Positions 17,403 to 27,238 of a stretch of DNA of 64,000 nt are shown piece after piece. Made by a program: the position numbers and the translations under genes. The notes under the pieces are model-generated. The model was not told the origin of the DNA and did no database searches. It saw only the letters and a program-made list of their open reading frames with translations. Location of the stretch: the NCBI GenBank assembly GCA_963759155.1, contig CAVWXX010000016.1, positions 62,001 through 126,000 on the forward strand, written 5' to 3'. The first letter of the stretch is position 1; each line of letters starts with the position of its first letter. The stretch is from SZUA-36 sp963759155. GTDB lineage: Bacteria > Pseudomonadota > Gammaproteobacteria > Xanthomonadales > SZUA-36.

Positions 17403-18631
17403 TGTTCGCGCTCTTTGAAAGCTTCCGTTCTGCGTTGGAGTCGATCCGGGCCCATGGTTTTCGTTCACTGCTGACCTCACTGGGGATCATCATCGGTGTG
17501 ACATCTGTGATCGCGGTCGTCTCTATTGTTCAAGGCTTGTCGTACACGATTAATGCGCAGTTCGCAGGTCTCGGCGGCAACTCCCTGACCATACGTTCTT
17601 ACACACCCTTCAAAAAACAGATCCAGGGGCGGCTTGCGAAGTTGCGGGACAGTGACATGCAGGTTATTGAAAAGCGCATTGACGGGATTTCCGATATCAC
17701 CCCGGTGCTGTTTACACAAACCGGTTCGCAGGGTGCCATCAGTTATCGCTCGCAGGTGTCTTTTTCCCGCGTGATTGGTATTGGCCCCAGTTATCTTGAT
17801 GTCAACAGTGTTTATCCTCAGCAGGGCCGCTTTTTTACGGGTGACGACGATGCCCGTCGCCGCCTGGTCTGCGCTATCGGTGTTGATGTTATCGAGGATC
17901 TTGAAATACCCGGTGACCCGATTGGAAAGTATTTTCGGGTGGGTAATGAGTGGTGCAAGATCGTTGGTGTGATTGAAGAGCGTGGTGAACTGTTTGGCTT
18001 TTCGCAGGATAACTTCGTGCTGCTGCCCTACGGCACCGCCAAGCGCATCATGGGTGCCTCACGTGACCTGGATATCCAGATCCAGTTGCTGGTCGATGAC
18101 ATGAACCGCCAGGATGAAGTCAAGGAACGCATACGTCGTGTATTGCGACAGGAACACGGGCTAAAACCCGGTGAACCGGATGATTTCAGAGTACAGACCG
18201 CCGAACAGCTAACCGAGTCATTCAATACGGTCATTAATATGGTGACTGCTGTGTCTGCCGGTATCGTTGGTATTTCATTGCTGGTGGGCGGTATCGGCAT
18301 TATGAACATCATGCTGGTTTCGGTGACCGAGAGAACCCGTGAAATCGGTATTCTCAAGGCACTGGGTGCGACCCGGCAGGACATTCTGCTCCAGTTTTTG
18401 ATCGAGGCACTGGCTTTGACCATGATAGGAGGCCTGCTGGGAGTCGCCATCGGCTATGGGTTAGGGGCTTTGGTGGCTGCCTTATTGCCGGGTTTCCCGG
18501 CTGCCCATGTTCCATTATGGGCAGTGATGTTGAGCTTTGGCTTCTGCGCTGCTGTGGGTATTATTTTCGGTATTGTGCCAGCCGCCAAGGCAGCGCAGCT
18601 GAACCCCATCGATGCCTTGCGTTACGAGTAG
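17402..18631 (+). CDS. MacB-type ABC transporter permease
   Basis: 409 residues. An N-terminal helix (about 21-45, SLGIIIGVTSVIAVVSIVQG) is followed by a large periplasmic MacB_PCD domain (about 50-280) and three C-terminal helices of the FtsX fold (about 285-310, 335-360, 370-395), with the conserved VTERTREIGILKALGATR. It is the mechanotransmission partner of the upstream ATPase; the separate ATPase and permease genes resemble LolCDE/YknYZ organisation rather than fused E. coli MacB. Confidence 0.93.
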   Translation: MFALFESFRSALESIRAHGFRSLLTSLGIIIGVTSVIAVVSIVQGLSYTINAQFAGLGGNSLTIRSYTPFKKQIQGRLAKLRDSDMQVIEKRIDGISDITPVLFTQTGSQGAISYRSQVSFSRVIGIGPSYLDVNSVYPQQGRFFTGDDDARRRLVCAIGVDVIEDLEIPGDPIGKYFRVGNEWCKIVGVIEERGELFGFSQDNFVLLPYGTAKRIMGASRDLDIQIQLLVDDMNRQDEVKERIRRVLRQEHGLKPGEPDDFRVQTAEQLTESFNTVINMVTAVSAGIVGISLLVGGIGIMNIMLVSVTERTREIGILKALGATRQDILLQFLIEALALTMIGGLLGVAIGYGLGALVAALLPGFPAAHVPLWAVMLSFGFCAAVGIIFGIVPAAKAAQLNPIDALRYE

Positions 18632-19505
18632 GGGGTTAATTCGTTTCGCGTTGTCCAGTGTCGACCCCGATTACTTTTCACCGCTGGAGGTTTCCTTTAC
18701 CTTGCGCAAAGGCTTTTCCAAGGAGGCCAGGGCAGCCATGGATAAACGCTTTCATGAGTCGGGCATCACCCGGTTTGTGGAACCCGGCGAAACCATATCA
18801 GGATTTGTCTTTACCCATTTGAGCCCGGGTACCAAGAGCTTCAATGCCGATTTATTTGGCCTCGAATCAGGGCAGAATTTTGCTTTTTTTGTGAAGGATC
18901 CCGGATTTGTACCGGATCACGCAGAAGTCGACTTTCAAGGGCTATATGCCAATGATGAAATTCGCGACCTGAGCACTGAGGAGTTTCGCAGCACCCTGGT
19001 TGATTTGGCGACGAATACGACTGACGCCAATGGCCAGGCAAATGGCCTGCCCGTTAATGCAATGATCGTCGGCAAGGGCTTGGATGTATTCGGGCGTCCG
19101 CAGGATATGGCTTTTCAGAAAGCGCGTGACAATATTCACGAGCGCAATCACCTGCGTTTGTGGATGGCGCCCGTGACCTTCGAAGGTAAACCGGTGTGGA
19201 TGGGGCAAATCAGCCGTGATATCGGTGTGCGTTTTACAAAAAAGACGATCACCACCCATAAAATTGATCCGGACACGGATGAAACCAGGGAGTTCCTGCT
19301 GGAAAACCTTGCTTATTCACAGGCACTGGAAAAGTTTGCCTATGTCGAGGGCGCCATTCCCGCACCAATTGATAATCCCAGGGGTAACTTTACTGGCGAT
19401 CCTTACTTTACCGATGGCTACAGGCTGGTATTGTGGGTTACCGTGAACCCGGTCGATATCAACGATATTGAATATGTTTACTGGAGTCATCCGCGGGAGC
19501 TTTGA
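18612..19505 (+). CDS. LssY C-terminal-domain protein, probably 5'-truncated
   Basis: Up to 297 residues from an ATG that lies inside the end of the permease gene. The body resembles the LssY_C family: DPDYFSPLEV near the start, PGETISGFVFTHLSPGTK, and the central NIHERNHLRLWMAP followed by KPVWMGQISRDIGV and a TTHKIDPDTDETREFL segment. Relatives usually carry a signal peptide and more sequence before the DPDYFS block; here homology-like sequence begins within about 15 codons of the start, and there is no signal peptide or good ribosome site. I infer loss of the 5' end at a junction just after the permease stop (18631). Function of the family is unknown. Confidence 0.6.
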   Translation: MPCVTSRGLIRFALSSVDPDYFSPLEVSFTLRKGFSKEARAAMDKRFHESGITRFVEPGETISGFVFTHLSPGTKSFNADLFGLESGQNFAFFVKDPGFVPDHAEVDFQGLYANDEIRDLSTEEFRSTLVDLATNTTDANGQANGLPVNAMIVGKGLDVFGRPQDMAFQKARDNIHERNHLRLWMAPVTFEGKPVWMGQISRDIGVRFTKKTITTHKIDPDTDETREFLLENLAYSQALEKFAYVEGAIPAPIDNPRGNFTGDPYFTDGYRLVLWVTVNPVDINDIEYVYWSHPREL

Positions 19506-19592
19506 ATCCCTGATTACGGAGGTGAAACACGTATGGGCGGGATAAACACTAACCCGATGGATCGGGGGCGGATAATCTTGTAGATAAAAGTC

Positions 19593-19644
19593 GGGGTCAG
19601 AACCAACTGCCAGAGCATTTACTCTGGCAGTCGACTCTGACCCC
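19593..19644. repeat. REP-like nested palindrome
   Basis: Two nested inverted repeats: GGGGTCAGA (19593-19601) with TCTGACCCC (19636-19644), and CTGCCAGAG (19607-19615) with CTCTGGCAG (19622-19630) around a 6-base loop. The GGGGTCAGA/TCTGACCCC ends are the kind seen at REP/RAYT-type palindromic elements in Gammaproteobacteria. No transposase is close by, so it would be a non-autonomous copy. It lies in the 165-base gap between two genes that both look damaged, and may also act as a transcription terminator or stabiliser. Confidence 0.65.
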
Positions 19645-19670
19645 TGGTCATGTGCCGAGCCGATCAGCTG

Positions 19671-21199
19671 TTACTTGTCGCCCGCGCCTTTGCTTATCGA
19701 CTCCATTACGCGTTCGAGATTGAAGCTGCCAGGCTTCTGACGCGGTGGAAACTCGCGGAAGCTTTGCAGCCATTGGCCGACATAGGCGCCTGCGGGTGCA
19801 AATACGAACATGTGGTCAACCCACCACCGTTCGTAGCCAATACTTTCCTCCCAGGCTTTTTCGAACGGATCCATACGCAGGTTGGCTAACATCGGCGCAC
19901 GCAATACTGTGAAAGGCTGTGTCCAGACATCGATGCCATGGTGATCCTGCCGCAGAAACGTGATTTTCCAGTTGTTATAGCGCAAAGCTGCGACACTTCC
20001 GTCATCGGTCCAGTATAGGAATTCCTTGCGTGGCCATTCGGCCTCTCCTCTGAATGCGGGCCCGAGGTCGTAACCATCCAGGTGAACCTTGTAGTTTCTG
20101 CCGCCGACCTTTTTACCTTTCAGTAGATCTTCCTTCACATCGGGATCGCCTGCAGCCGCAAGAATGTGCTTAGCATATCCTCATGTGCGCCAATATCATT
20201 GATGACGGTACCCGGTTTAATGGTGCCTGGCCATTTAATGGCGGTTGGGACACGAAAACCACCTTCCCATTGTGTCGCCTTCTCATTGCGGAACATCGTC
20301 GTACCGCCGTCCGGCCACGAAAATACCTCGGCGCCGTTATCGGTGGAGTACATGACGATCGTGTTATCTTCCACACCCAGTTCTTTGAGTTTGGCCAGTA
20401 ACTCTCCGACCATGCCGTCATGCTCAACCATGCCATCGGCGTAAATGCCAAGACCGGTCTTGCCTTCTGACTCAGGTTTGAGGTGGGTCCAGATGTGCAT
20501 ACGGGTGCTGTTCCACCATACGAAGAATGGCTTGTCGGCTTTTACTGCCCGTTCCATGAAGTCCAATGCTTTGGCAGTGACTTCTTCATCGACTGTTTCC
20601 ATCCGCTTGATGGTCAGCGGGCCAGTGTCCTCGATCCGGCCATCGGCGAAGGAGTGGATCACACCACGCGGGCCGAACTTCTTCTTGAACTCCGGATCTT
20701 TCGGATAATCAGGGTGCTCGGGTTCCTGCTCTGCATTCAAGTGGTAAAGGTTACCGAAGAACTCATCGAAGCCATGGTTGGTGGGCAACATCTCGTCACG
20801 GTCACCCAGGTGATTTTTACCAAACTGGCCGGTCATGTAACCAAGGGGTTTCAGCAAACCAGCGATGGTCGGGTCTTCCACTTTCATACCTTCCGGGGCA
20901 CCGGGCAGTCCGACTTTGGTCAGACCGGTACGCATCGGCGACTGGCCGGTAATGAACGCGGCACGGCCTGCCGTGCAGCTCTGCTGGCCATACCAGTCTG
21001 TGAATACGGCGCCTTCTTTGGCAATACTGTCGATATTCGGTGTCTTGTAGCCCATCATGCCCATGTTGTAGGCACTGACGTTGAACTGGCCGATATCATC
21101 ACCCCAGATAACCAGGATGTTGGGCTTGTCAGCCGCCATGGCCGCTTGTAATGGCAAAAGTATCAATAAAGCAATTAATTTCAAAGATATGGGTTTCAC
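19671..21199 (-). pseudogene. Arylsulfatase interrupted by a frameshift
   Basis: The N-terminal 355 codons start at the GTG at 21199, right after GGAGG, giving a signal peptide that ends LQAAMAA. Metal ligands Asp34-Asp35 (WGDDIG) and the formylglycine site SCTAGR (Cys75) mark a type I sulfatase. The frame ends at a TGA at 20136-20138, and the rest (from about 20160 down to 19671) continues in another frame with AAGDPDVKEDLLKG, YWTDDGSVAALRY and EFPPRQKPGSF. Restoring one base near 20160 gives a 509-residue enzyme of normal form. It would hydrolyse sulfate esters in the periplasm. Either a pseudogene or a one-base error; all catalytic residues lie before the break. Confidence 0.88.
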
Positions 21200-21331
21200 G
21201 TGTCCTCCGGATTGATCGGTTTGCTGATGCAAGTTTTTAATTATGCATGAATAAAGAATGTTGAACCAGCACATTTGTGGGACCTCACCACCGTGATACT
21301 CTTGCACATTCTCAGAGTCCGGACACAGAGA

Positions 21332-21664
21332 ATGAATATGCAACCCTTTGTTTCTCGAAGGTGCCAACGCTTTGCTATCAGCCTGTTATTGTTGCCCATA
21401 CTGCTTGTTTTAACGGCTTGCGCCAGTAAACCACTCAACCCCTGGACGACCGATTCTCCACCACTTGCACTGGTGCCGGTGGCCGATACCGGTGTTGATG
21501 ATCAACGGGGGCGTTTTCGTGAGATTTACTGCGAAGTACTGGAGTCGCGTGGTGAGGACTGGCCTGATTACCGTCCTTGTGATGAAGCATCGCGAGATGA
21601 AAGAAAACTAGATTTCCACAAACCACGACGTATTCTTCCACGTAAAGGAACCTTGCCGCTGTAG
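21332..21664 (+). pseudogene. Lipoprotein gene, probably a 5' remnant of an alpha/beta hydrolase
   Basis: 110 residues at most. Signal with lipobox VLTAC (start at 21332 or 21338) is followed by SPPLALVPVADTGVDDQRGRFREIYCEVLE and PDYRPCDEA. This N-terminal block is what I recall from a family of lipoprotein alpha/beta hydrolases in Gammaproteobacteria that continues for 300 or more residues. Here the reading frame changes to basic sequence (RDERKLDFHKPRR) and stops, and nothing downstream to 22118 looks like a hydrolase core. I infer a decayed gene; a genuine short lipoprotein is the alternative. Confidence 0.5.
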
Positions 21665-21700
21665 TCGATTTGCTGCCTGGGATTACGGTTCATTATAAAT

Positions 21701-21889
21701 TTATCGATTCTTTTTGAATCCTTCTGCCTGTATCTTCAGTGCCCAGAAGATGAATACCCCGGCGCATACGATGGTCAGCAGACCGCTGATCTGGATAAGC
21801 TGTGGCGGAAGACTTTCAATCAGGCCTTCAAGCACGGCGAAGGTCATGGTTAAAAGCGCCAGAAAGGTCAGAACAATATATCTAATCAT
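21701..21889 (-). CDS. Small two-helix membrane protein
   Basis: 62 residues: helix 1 at about 3-25, a short periplasmic-type turn with ESLPPQL, helix 2 at about 33-53, and a basic end (GFKKNR) that should stay in the cytoplasm. The ATG at 21889 has a proper ribosome site (AGGA, 7-base spacing), which supports that it is real. No family recognised. The 229 bases upstream to the MscS gene contain no other coding signal. Confidence 0.6.
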   Translation of the reverse strand: MIRYIVLTFLALLTMTFAVLEGLIESLPPQLIQISGLLTIVCAGVFIFWALKIQAEGFKKNR

Positions 21890-22118
21890 GTATTTTCCTG
21901 TCGTGAGTTGGAGACAGGTTTACTGTATGCACTTCACATTGAAACTGCTTGGCTATTGAAGCCAATGACTTAACCGGGTTTTTGAAAACAGATGTGTTCT
22001 TCATTGCTGATTGCTTTAGGAAGCAGAGTCCAACAGAAGACAACCATCAAGAATGAACCGTGATGAGGTCCACCGGGTGGCGCGGCACCATCTTCACAGA
22101 TGAACTTGTAAGGTACAA

Positions 22119-23723
22119 TCAGGCTTTATCGCCTTCCATAACAATGGCCCTGCCCGGCAGGGCAAATGAAGCACCCGAAGACTTGACGATTTCCATGATC
22201 TGGATATTGATGCCCTCTGCAACAGCCAGAAACTCCGAAAAGTTGGTGGTTTTAATGAAAGAGTGCACCTTGATTAACAAAGCGTCATCGCCGAAGTCGG
22301 TGAAGCGCACACGTATCGGGTCATCATGGACCTGTTCGTTTTGCTCCAGCGCCTCTTCAATCCGCTTTCCTATCAATCGAATTTGCTCTGGTGTCGTATC
22401 GTATTTGAGTCGAAGCGTAGGCCAGTAGCGGATCTTGGTGCGGAAGGACAGGTTTTCGACTTCCACTGAAGCAATGAGCGCATTGGGTACTGAAACCACG
22501 GTGTTGGTAAGCGTACGCAAGCGGGTGGTTCTGAGACCGATTTCTTCGACTTCCCCTACTTCGGTTCCATAACGACAAAGGTCGCCCACGCGCATTGATG
22601 CCTGGGAAAAAATCGTCAAGGCACCCATCATGTCTTCAATGGGTTTTTGTAAAGCCAGTGCGACAGCCAGGCCACCGACACCGAGACCGGCCAGGACGGT
22701 GGTAATGTTTACCCCGATGTTATTTAGCCAAAAAAGCAGGCCGAAAAGAAAAATCAGAATTTTGGCCAGCGTTGTCAGCGGTTGCATCAGTTTTGCTGCG
22801 CCAGGACGGCCCGCCTTGATCAGCTTTTCCTGTTGATAGGCTTTGACCAGGTTGGCGATCGCCCAAAGCACCCAGACGAGGGCCGCCGTGTTTAGGGTCT
22901 TTGCCTGGATCACCTGTTGTGCCTGCGCACCAGCGCCAAGGCGTTCGACAATAGTTCCCGCTGTGAGCACAATGGCGATAAAGACCAATGGCCCCGTGAA
23001 GATATTCCTGATAAGTGGATAGGTTTCTTTTTTTCGAGAACCGAATATCCTGGACAACAAAATGGCGATAAGGTGATAAACAGGCCAGCACAACAGTGCC
23101 AGAATAATGACGATGAACCATTTAAAGGCTTCCAGGCCTAAAAAAGAGGCGTCTTCCGGAAACCAGCCCCTAACTTTTTCAACCGGTGCCGGATAGCTGT
23201 AAAAATCATAAAGTTCAGGGATTCGTGCGACTGAGCGGTTGGACAGTTTCCATATGTCGGCGCCATCACCCCTTGGAACTCTTTGCAGCCAGATCGGGAC
23301 TTCACCATCCTCTGACGGTATTTTGAAGAGTTCGTCGCGATAGGCCGGCAGACCATCCCCCTGTAAGCCATCGGGATTGTCACTGACACTATATTGATCC
23401 AGCCAAATCGTTCGTGACAGGACATGATAGAACTGCCTGGCCAGTTCAGGCCCACCAACATCCTGGATGTCAGCTGGTAAATTGCGCATATCCAGATATT
23501 CTGAGGCCTTTTCCCAATTGAACGCACTTGCAGCATCCAAATAGCCGATGATACTGCTTCGCGGGTTCCCCCTATCCAGCGCATCCTGCGGGCCTGCGTC
23601 CACGGTAACGGGTACGGTGGTTTCGATTTGTTTTTCCTTGGCTTGCACAGGCAGGCCTGTGACCAGAACGAAGCTAACAAACGCCAAAATAAAGAACTTA
23701 TGTGATTTCACTTTTATACTCAT
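22119..23723 (-). CDS. MscS-family mechanosensitive channel with periplasmic N-terminal domain
   Basis: 534 residues. A signal peptide (1-28, ending PVQAK) is followed by a soluble domain (about 30-175), then membrane helices at about 197-220, 240-265, 280-300 and 325-345. The pore helix and MscS beta domain follow, with LGVGGLAVALALQKPIEDMMGALTIF and the conserved VGDLCRYGTEVGEVEEIGLRTTRLRT. The C-terminal alpha-beta domain is present to about 520. It should open under membrane tension to release solutes at hypo-osmotic shock. The long N-terminal domain resembles MscM/YbdG-like variants and is of unknown role. Confidence 0.9.
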   Translation of the reverse strand: MSIKVKSHKFFILAFVSFVLVTGLPVQAKEKQIETTVPVTVDAGPQDALDRGNPRSSIIGYLDAASAFNWEKASEYLDMRNLPADIQDVGGPELARQFYHVLSRTIWLDQYSVSDNPDGLQGDGLPAYRDELFKIPSEDGEVPIWLQRVPRGDGADIWKLSNRSVARIPELYDFYSYPAPVEKVRGWFPEDASFLGLEAFKWFIVIILALLCWPVYHLIAILLSRIFGSRKKETYPLIRNIFTGPLVFIAIVLTAGTIVERLGAGAQAQQVIQAKTLNTAALVWVLWAIANLVKAYQQEKLIKAGRPGAAKLMQPLTTLAKILIFLFGLLFWLNNIGVNITTVLAGLGVGGLAVALALQKPIEDMMGALTIFSQASMRVGDLCRYGTEVGEVEEIGLRTTRLRTLTNTVVSVPNALIASVEVENLSFRTKIRYWPTLRLKYDTTPEQIRLIGKRIEEALEQNEQVHDDPIRVRFTDFGDDALLIKVHSFIKTTNFSEFLAVAEGINIQIMEIVKSSGASFALPGRAIVMEGDKA

Positions 23724-23783
23724 ATGCGATAACTTCTTGCCGCGAAAGACGCGAGATGTATGGCTTAATGCGGTGCCATATTA

Positions 23784-23813
23784 AGGAAACCCCCGCTTTC
23801 GCGGGGGTTTCCT
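23784..23813. terminator. Strong hairpin terminator
   Basis: A perfect 13-bp stem pairs 23784-23796 with 23801-23813 (core CCCCCGC / GCGGGGG) around a TTTC loop. It lies between the 3' end of the 1081-residue gene (23835, minus strand) and the MscS gene start (23723, minus strand), so it ends transcription of the former; on that strand the stem runs into TTTCCTTAAT. Confidence 0.7.
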
Positions 23814-23834
23814 CATCTTCACTCATCCAGCTTG

Positions 23835-26800
23835 TTAGGGCCACTCAGGTATACGACCTGGTGTCCAGGGTGCACCTTCGGCTTGTAATGTGGACTCGAT
23901 GCCTGCCAGGTCGGAAGCGATGGCTTGAAGTTCACCCAAGGCCTCACGGAACTGTTGTTCTGCAACCTGGTAGGAGTCACGGTAATTGCCGGTTACCGAA
24001 GACTGGCTGTCCCAGTGACCGCCGACGATGCTGTACATACGCCCGTTGAGAGACATGGGTACCGGTTCGGCGCGGCTGGAGATAGTGGTATCACCGCTGA
24101 AGCGAACGTTCAGGTCCTGCATGCGGGCATTGAGTGCACGGAGTGCCTGTGCCTGCTCCTCACTTGAAGATGGTGTCTCTGACGCAGCTTGAAGCAGGTG
24201 ATCAATACGACTCTGTATTTCACTCCTTGCCTTGTTGGCACCCATGACGGCACGGTAAAGCTTGCTCGATTGCATTTCAAAATCAAGTAAGGCCTGACGG
24301 TCGTCGGTTACCAGCCCACCTTCGAACAAGGGCTTCAGGGTGAAGGTCTGTGGTGAGGAAATCTCGACCAGTTCGCCTTCAACGCGTTTTGACATGCTTA
24401 CCGTATATTCGCCGGGTAAAGCCATCGGACCCTTTGGTGGACTTTCCCAGGGGGCAAAGTCGGTGCTCGGGTTGAGATCGATCGGGTCAGGCGCTGGATA
24501 GCGCATGTTCCACGCAACACGGTGAAATCCCTTACCGGCAGGCGCACCGATACGTTGGACGACACTGCCAGAAGCATCACGCACAGTAAGCGTGATGGAA
24601 GGTGCCTCTTCGCGATCTTCGCGGCGTAACTGGTCCCAGCTTGGGTAGGGGTTATCCTCGCCTTCCTTCGCACGTTCTTTTTCGTCTTTTCGACGCTTGT
24701 CTTTCAAAGACTGCAGGTCTTCGGGCAGGTAATAGGCAAATACTGCGCCATAAGGCGGGTTGTCAGCGCTGTAGCGTCCCACACCCCAGTCACCTTTCCC
24801 ACCCCAGCCACGCCGGTTGTCGGGTACGTAAAGCCAGGCATCACGTACCTCGAACAACTTTGCCTTTTCCAGGTCGTCGCTGCTGGAGCGCAGCGGTGAG
24901 ATATCGTCGAGTATGTAAAAACCGCGTCCGAAAGTAGCCACGACCAGGTCACCCTCGCGGCGCTGTATCTCGAGATCACGTACCGCAATGGTTGGCAGGG
25001 AAGTCATTTCGTTCCAGCTGCGACCACCGTCATTACTGAAGAAAAGACCAAATTCCGTACCGACGAACAACAGGTTCGGGTCGATGTGGTCTTCGATGAT
25101 GGTATGCGCCGTACCACGCGATGGAAGGTTATTTCTGATCTGAATCCAGCTCTTGCCGCGGTTAACGGTCTTGAGAACATAGGGTTTGTAATCACCGCGT
25201 TTGTGGTTGTCGAATACGGCATAGGCGACATCGGCATCATGGTGTGAGGCGATGATGTCCTCGACCAGGGACATGTCAGGTACATCGGCGAAAGTATCGA
25301 CCATGCTCCAGTTTTCTCCGCCATCGCTGGTCACGTGAATCAGGCCATCATCGGTGCCGGCATATATCAGGCCTTCCTGTAACGGGCTTTCATCCACCGC
25401 TATCAGGGCGCCATAGGTTGAGGTGGAGGTGTTCTTGGCGATGGCATCCACACTCCAGACACGGCCCATCACATCCAGTTTATTGCGATCGATCTCACGG
25501 CTGAGGTCACCGCTGACAGCCACCCAGCTTTCGCCGCGGTTATCGGAACGGAACAGGCGTTCTGCGCCGTAGTACAACCTGCGGTTATCATGAGGTGAGA
25601 TGATTAATGGTGCGTTCCAGTTCCAGTTGTAGTTGTTCTCATCGCCTCCCGGCATCGGTGTGATTTGCAGGCGTTCACCGGTCACACGATCAAAGCGTCC
25701 CAACGAACCATATTGAGCCTGGGCATAGATGATGTTGGCATCGGTAGGGTCGATCTGTGCTTTGAAGCCATCGCCGAACTGGGCAACACTCCAATCAGGA
25801 TTGGTGATGCCATCGGTTTTGGTATTGCGGCTTGGGCCACACAAGCTGAAGTTGTCCTGTGTGCCCCCGCAGACGTTGTAAAAAGGCGTGTCATTATCGG
25901 GTGTGCCACGATAAAACTGTGTCACCGGCAGGTTACGTACGTGACGCCACAACTGGCCACGGTCCCAGCTCTCGTAGACACCACCATCACCGCCGATATA
26001 AAGGTGAGACGTGTTAGCCGGATCAATCCACAAGGCATGGTCGTCTACATGGCGATTCTTGAAGGAAATTTTACTCCAGCTTTTTCCGCCATCCTCGGTA
26101 ACATGTGTAAAGGTATCCGGTGAGTAGACACGTTCGGGGTTCTTCGGGTCGACAACCAGTTCATTGTAATACTGTGGGCTGCTGGTGCTGTGATCGGAGC
26201 GCTTTTCCCAACTTTCGCCAAAGTCGGTGCTGCGGTAGATACCCTTGTCCTTTTCGTTGGCTTCAATGATGGCGTAAATCATATCCGGGGCCGATGGGGC
26301 TGCGGCAAGACCAATACGTCCAAGCTCACCTTCTGGCAAACCGCCAGCCAGTTTTGTCCAGCTAATGCCACCGTCGGTGGATTTGTGCACGCCACTGCCT
26401 GGACCGCCGTTGATCAAGGTCCAGACATGACGCCGGCGCTGGTAGCTGGAAGCGACGATAACATCGGGGTCAGCAGGGTGGATAACAAATTCATTGATGC
26501 CGGTATCTTCATCGATATCCAGGATACGCTTCCACTTCTTGCCCCCATCGGTGGAGCGATACAGGCCGCGGTCGCCACCCGAATTCCACAAGGGTCCCTG
26601 TGCCGCCACGTAGATGGTATTGCTGTCATCGGGGTGAAAACGGATCATGGAAATATGCCCGGAGTCTTTCAGACCCATGTTCTTCCAGGTTTTGCCACCG
26701 TCGACGGATTTATAAACACCATCACCATAACCAACACTACGCTGGGCATTATTCTCACCGGTACCTACCCAGATAATATTCGGGTTTGAAGGGTCGATTT

Positions 26801-27080
26801 CGACCACACCGATGGCAAATGAGCCTTCATTTTCAAAAAGCGCTGTCCAGGTGATACCGTTATTGTCTGTTTTCCACAAGTTTCCCGAGGCCATGGATAC
26901 ATAAAAACTCTGTGGCTGGCCGGGAACAAAGGCAAAATCGGACACACGTCCTGATACCAGTGCAGGTCCGATATTTCGCAGGGGTATACCTGCTAATGGG
27001 TGCTCGGCAGCCTGGGTGACAACGGGCAGATTAAAAGCGGTGAGAAAGATCATCGTGAAAAGCAGTTTTAAGCGCAGCAT
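23835..27080 (-). CDS. Large secreted BNR/VPS10-like beta-propeller protein
   Basis: 1081 residues with a signal peptide (1-25, ending VTQAA). Residues 35-730 carry many BNR/sortilin-type repeats, seen as DGGKTWKN, DGGKKWKR, DGGISWTK, DFGESWEK, DGGKSWSK, NRGESWVA, DGGENWSM and DGGRSWNE, which form two beta-propellers. From about 740 there is a charged linker, then an Ig-like domain (ITLTVRDASGSVVQRIG) and a C-terminal helical part. Similar proteins are annotated as glycosyl hydrolases on the basis of the propeller only; no catalytic site is evident, so the activity is unknown. Likely periplasmic or secreted. Confidence 0.85.
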   Translation of the reverse strand: MLRLKLLFTMIFLTAFNLPVVTQAAEHPLAGIPLRNIGPALVSGRVSDFAFVPGQPQSFYVSMASGNLWKTDNNGITWTALFENEGSFAIGVVEIDPSNPNIIWVGTGENNAQRSVGYGDGVYKSVDGGKTWKNMGLKDSGHISMIRFHPDDSNTIYVAAQGPLWNSGGDRGLYRSTDGGKKWKRILDIDEDTGINEFVIHPADPDVIVASSYQRRRHVWTLINGGPGSGVHKSTDGGISWTKLAGGLPEGELGRIGLAAAPSAPDMIYAIIEANEKDKGIYRSTDFGESWEKRSDHSTSSPQYYNELVVDPKNPERVYSPDTFTHVTEDGGKSWSKISFKNRHVDDHALWIDPANTSHLYIGGDGGVYESWDRGQLWRHVRNLPVTQFYRGTPDNDTPFYNVCGGTQDNFSLCGPSRNTKTDGITNPDWSVAQFGDGFKAQIDPTDANIIYAQAQYGSLGRFDRVTGERLQITPMPGGDENNYNWNWNAPLIISPHDNRRLYYGAERLFRSDNRGESWVAVSGDLSREIDRNKLDVMGRVWSVDAIAKNTSTSTYGALIAVDESPLQEGLIYAGTDDGLIHVTSDGGENWSMVDTFADVPDMSLVEDIIASHHDADVAYAVFDNHKRGDYKPYVLKTVNRGKSWIQIRNNLPSRGTAHTIIEDHIDPNLLFVGTEFGLFFSNDGGRSWNEMTSLPTIAVRDLEIQRREGDLVVATFGRGFYILDDISPLRSSSDDLEKAKLFEVRDAWLYVPDNRRGWGGKGDWGVGRYSADNPPYGAVFAYYLPEDLQSLKDKRRKDEKERAKEGEDNPYPSWDQLRREDREEAPSITLTVRDASGSVVQRIGAPAGKGFHRVAWNMRYPAPDPIDLNPSTDFAPWESPPKGPMALPGEYTVSMSKRVEGELVEISSPQTFTLKPLFEGGLVTDDRQALLDFEMQSSKLYRAVMGANKARSEIQSRIDHLLQAASETPSSSEEQAQALRALNARMQDLNVRFSGDTTISSRAEPVPMSLNGRMYSIVGGHWDSQSSVTGNYRDSYQVAEQQFREALGELQAIASDLAGIESTLQAEGAPWTPGRIPEWP

Positions 27081-27238
27081 TTTATTGATTTCCGATAGCC
27101 GATAAAGACACCCATTTTACGCAAAAGGGCGGGTTCACGCACCCGGTGCGTTCGTTTCACTTCAAGCATTTATCTCTTAATGTGGTGTTGTGCTGATATC
27201 ATCAGCAGTGATTTTTGTGTATTGTTGTTGTACGGGTA

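Noticed and set aside
19671..20138. A separate 155-residue gene
   Set aside because: It is the C-terminal third of the sulfatase in another frame and lacks a start signal of its own.
20483..21151. 222-codon open frame on the plus strand
   Set aside because: It lies entirely opposite the sulfatase gene, which has strong family motifs, and has no ribosome site or family features of its own.
26190..26789. 199-codon open frame on the plus strand
   Set aside because: Shadow of the propeller protein on the other strand; no start signal.
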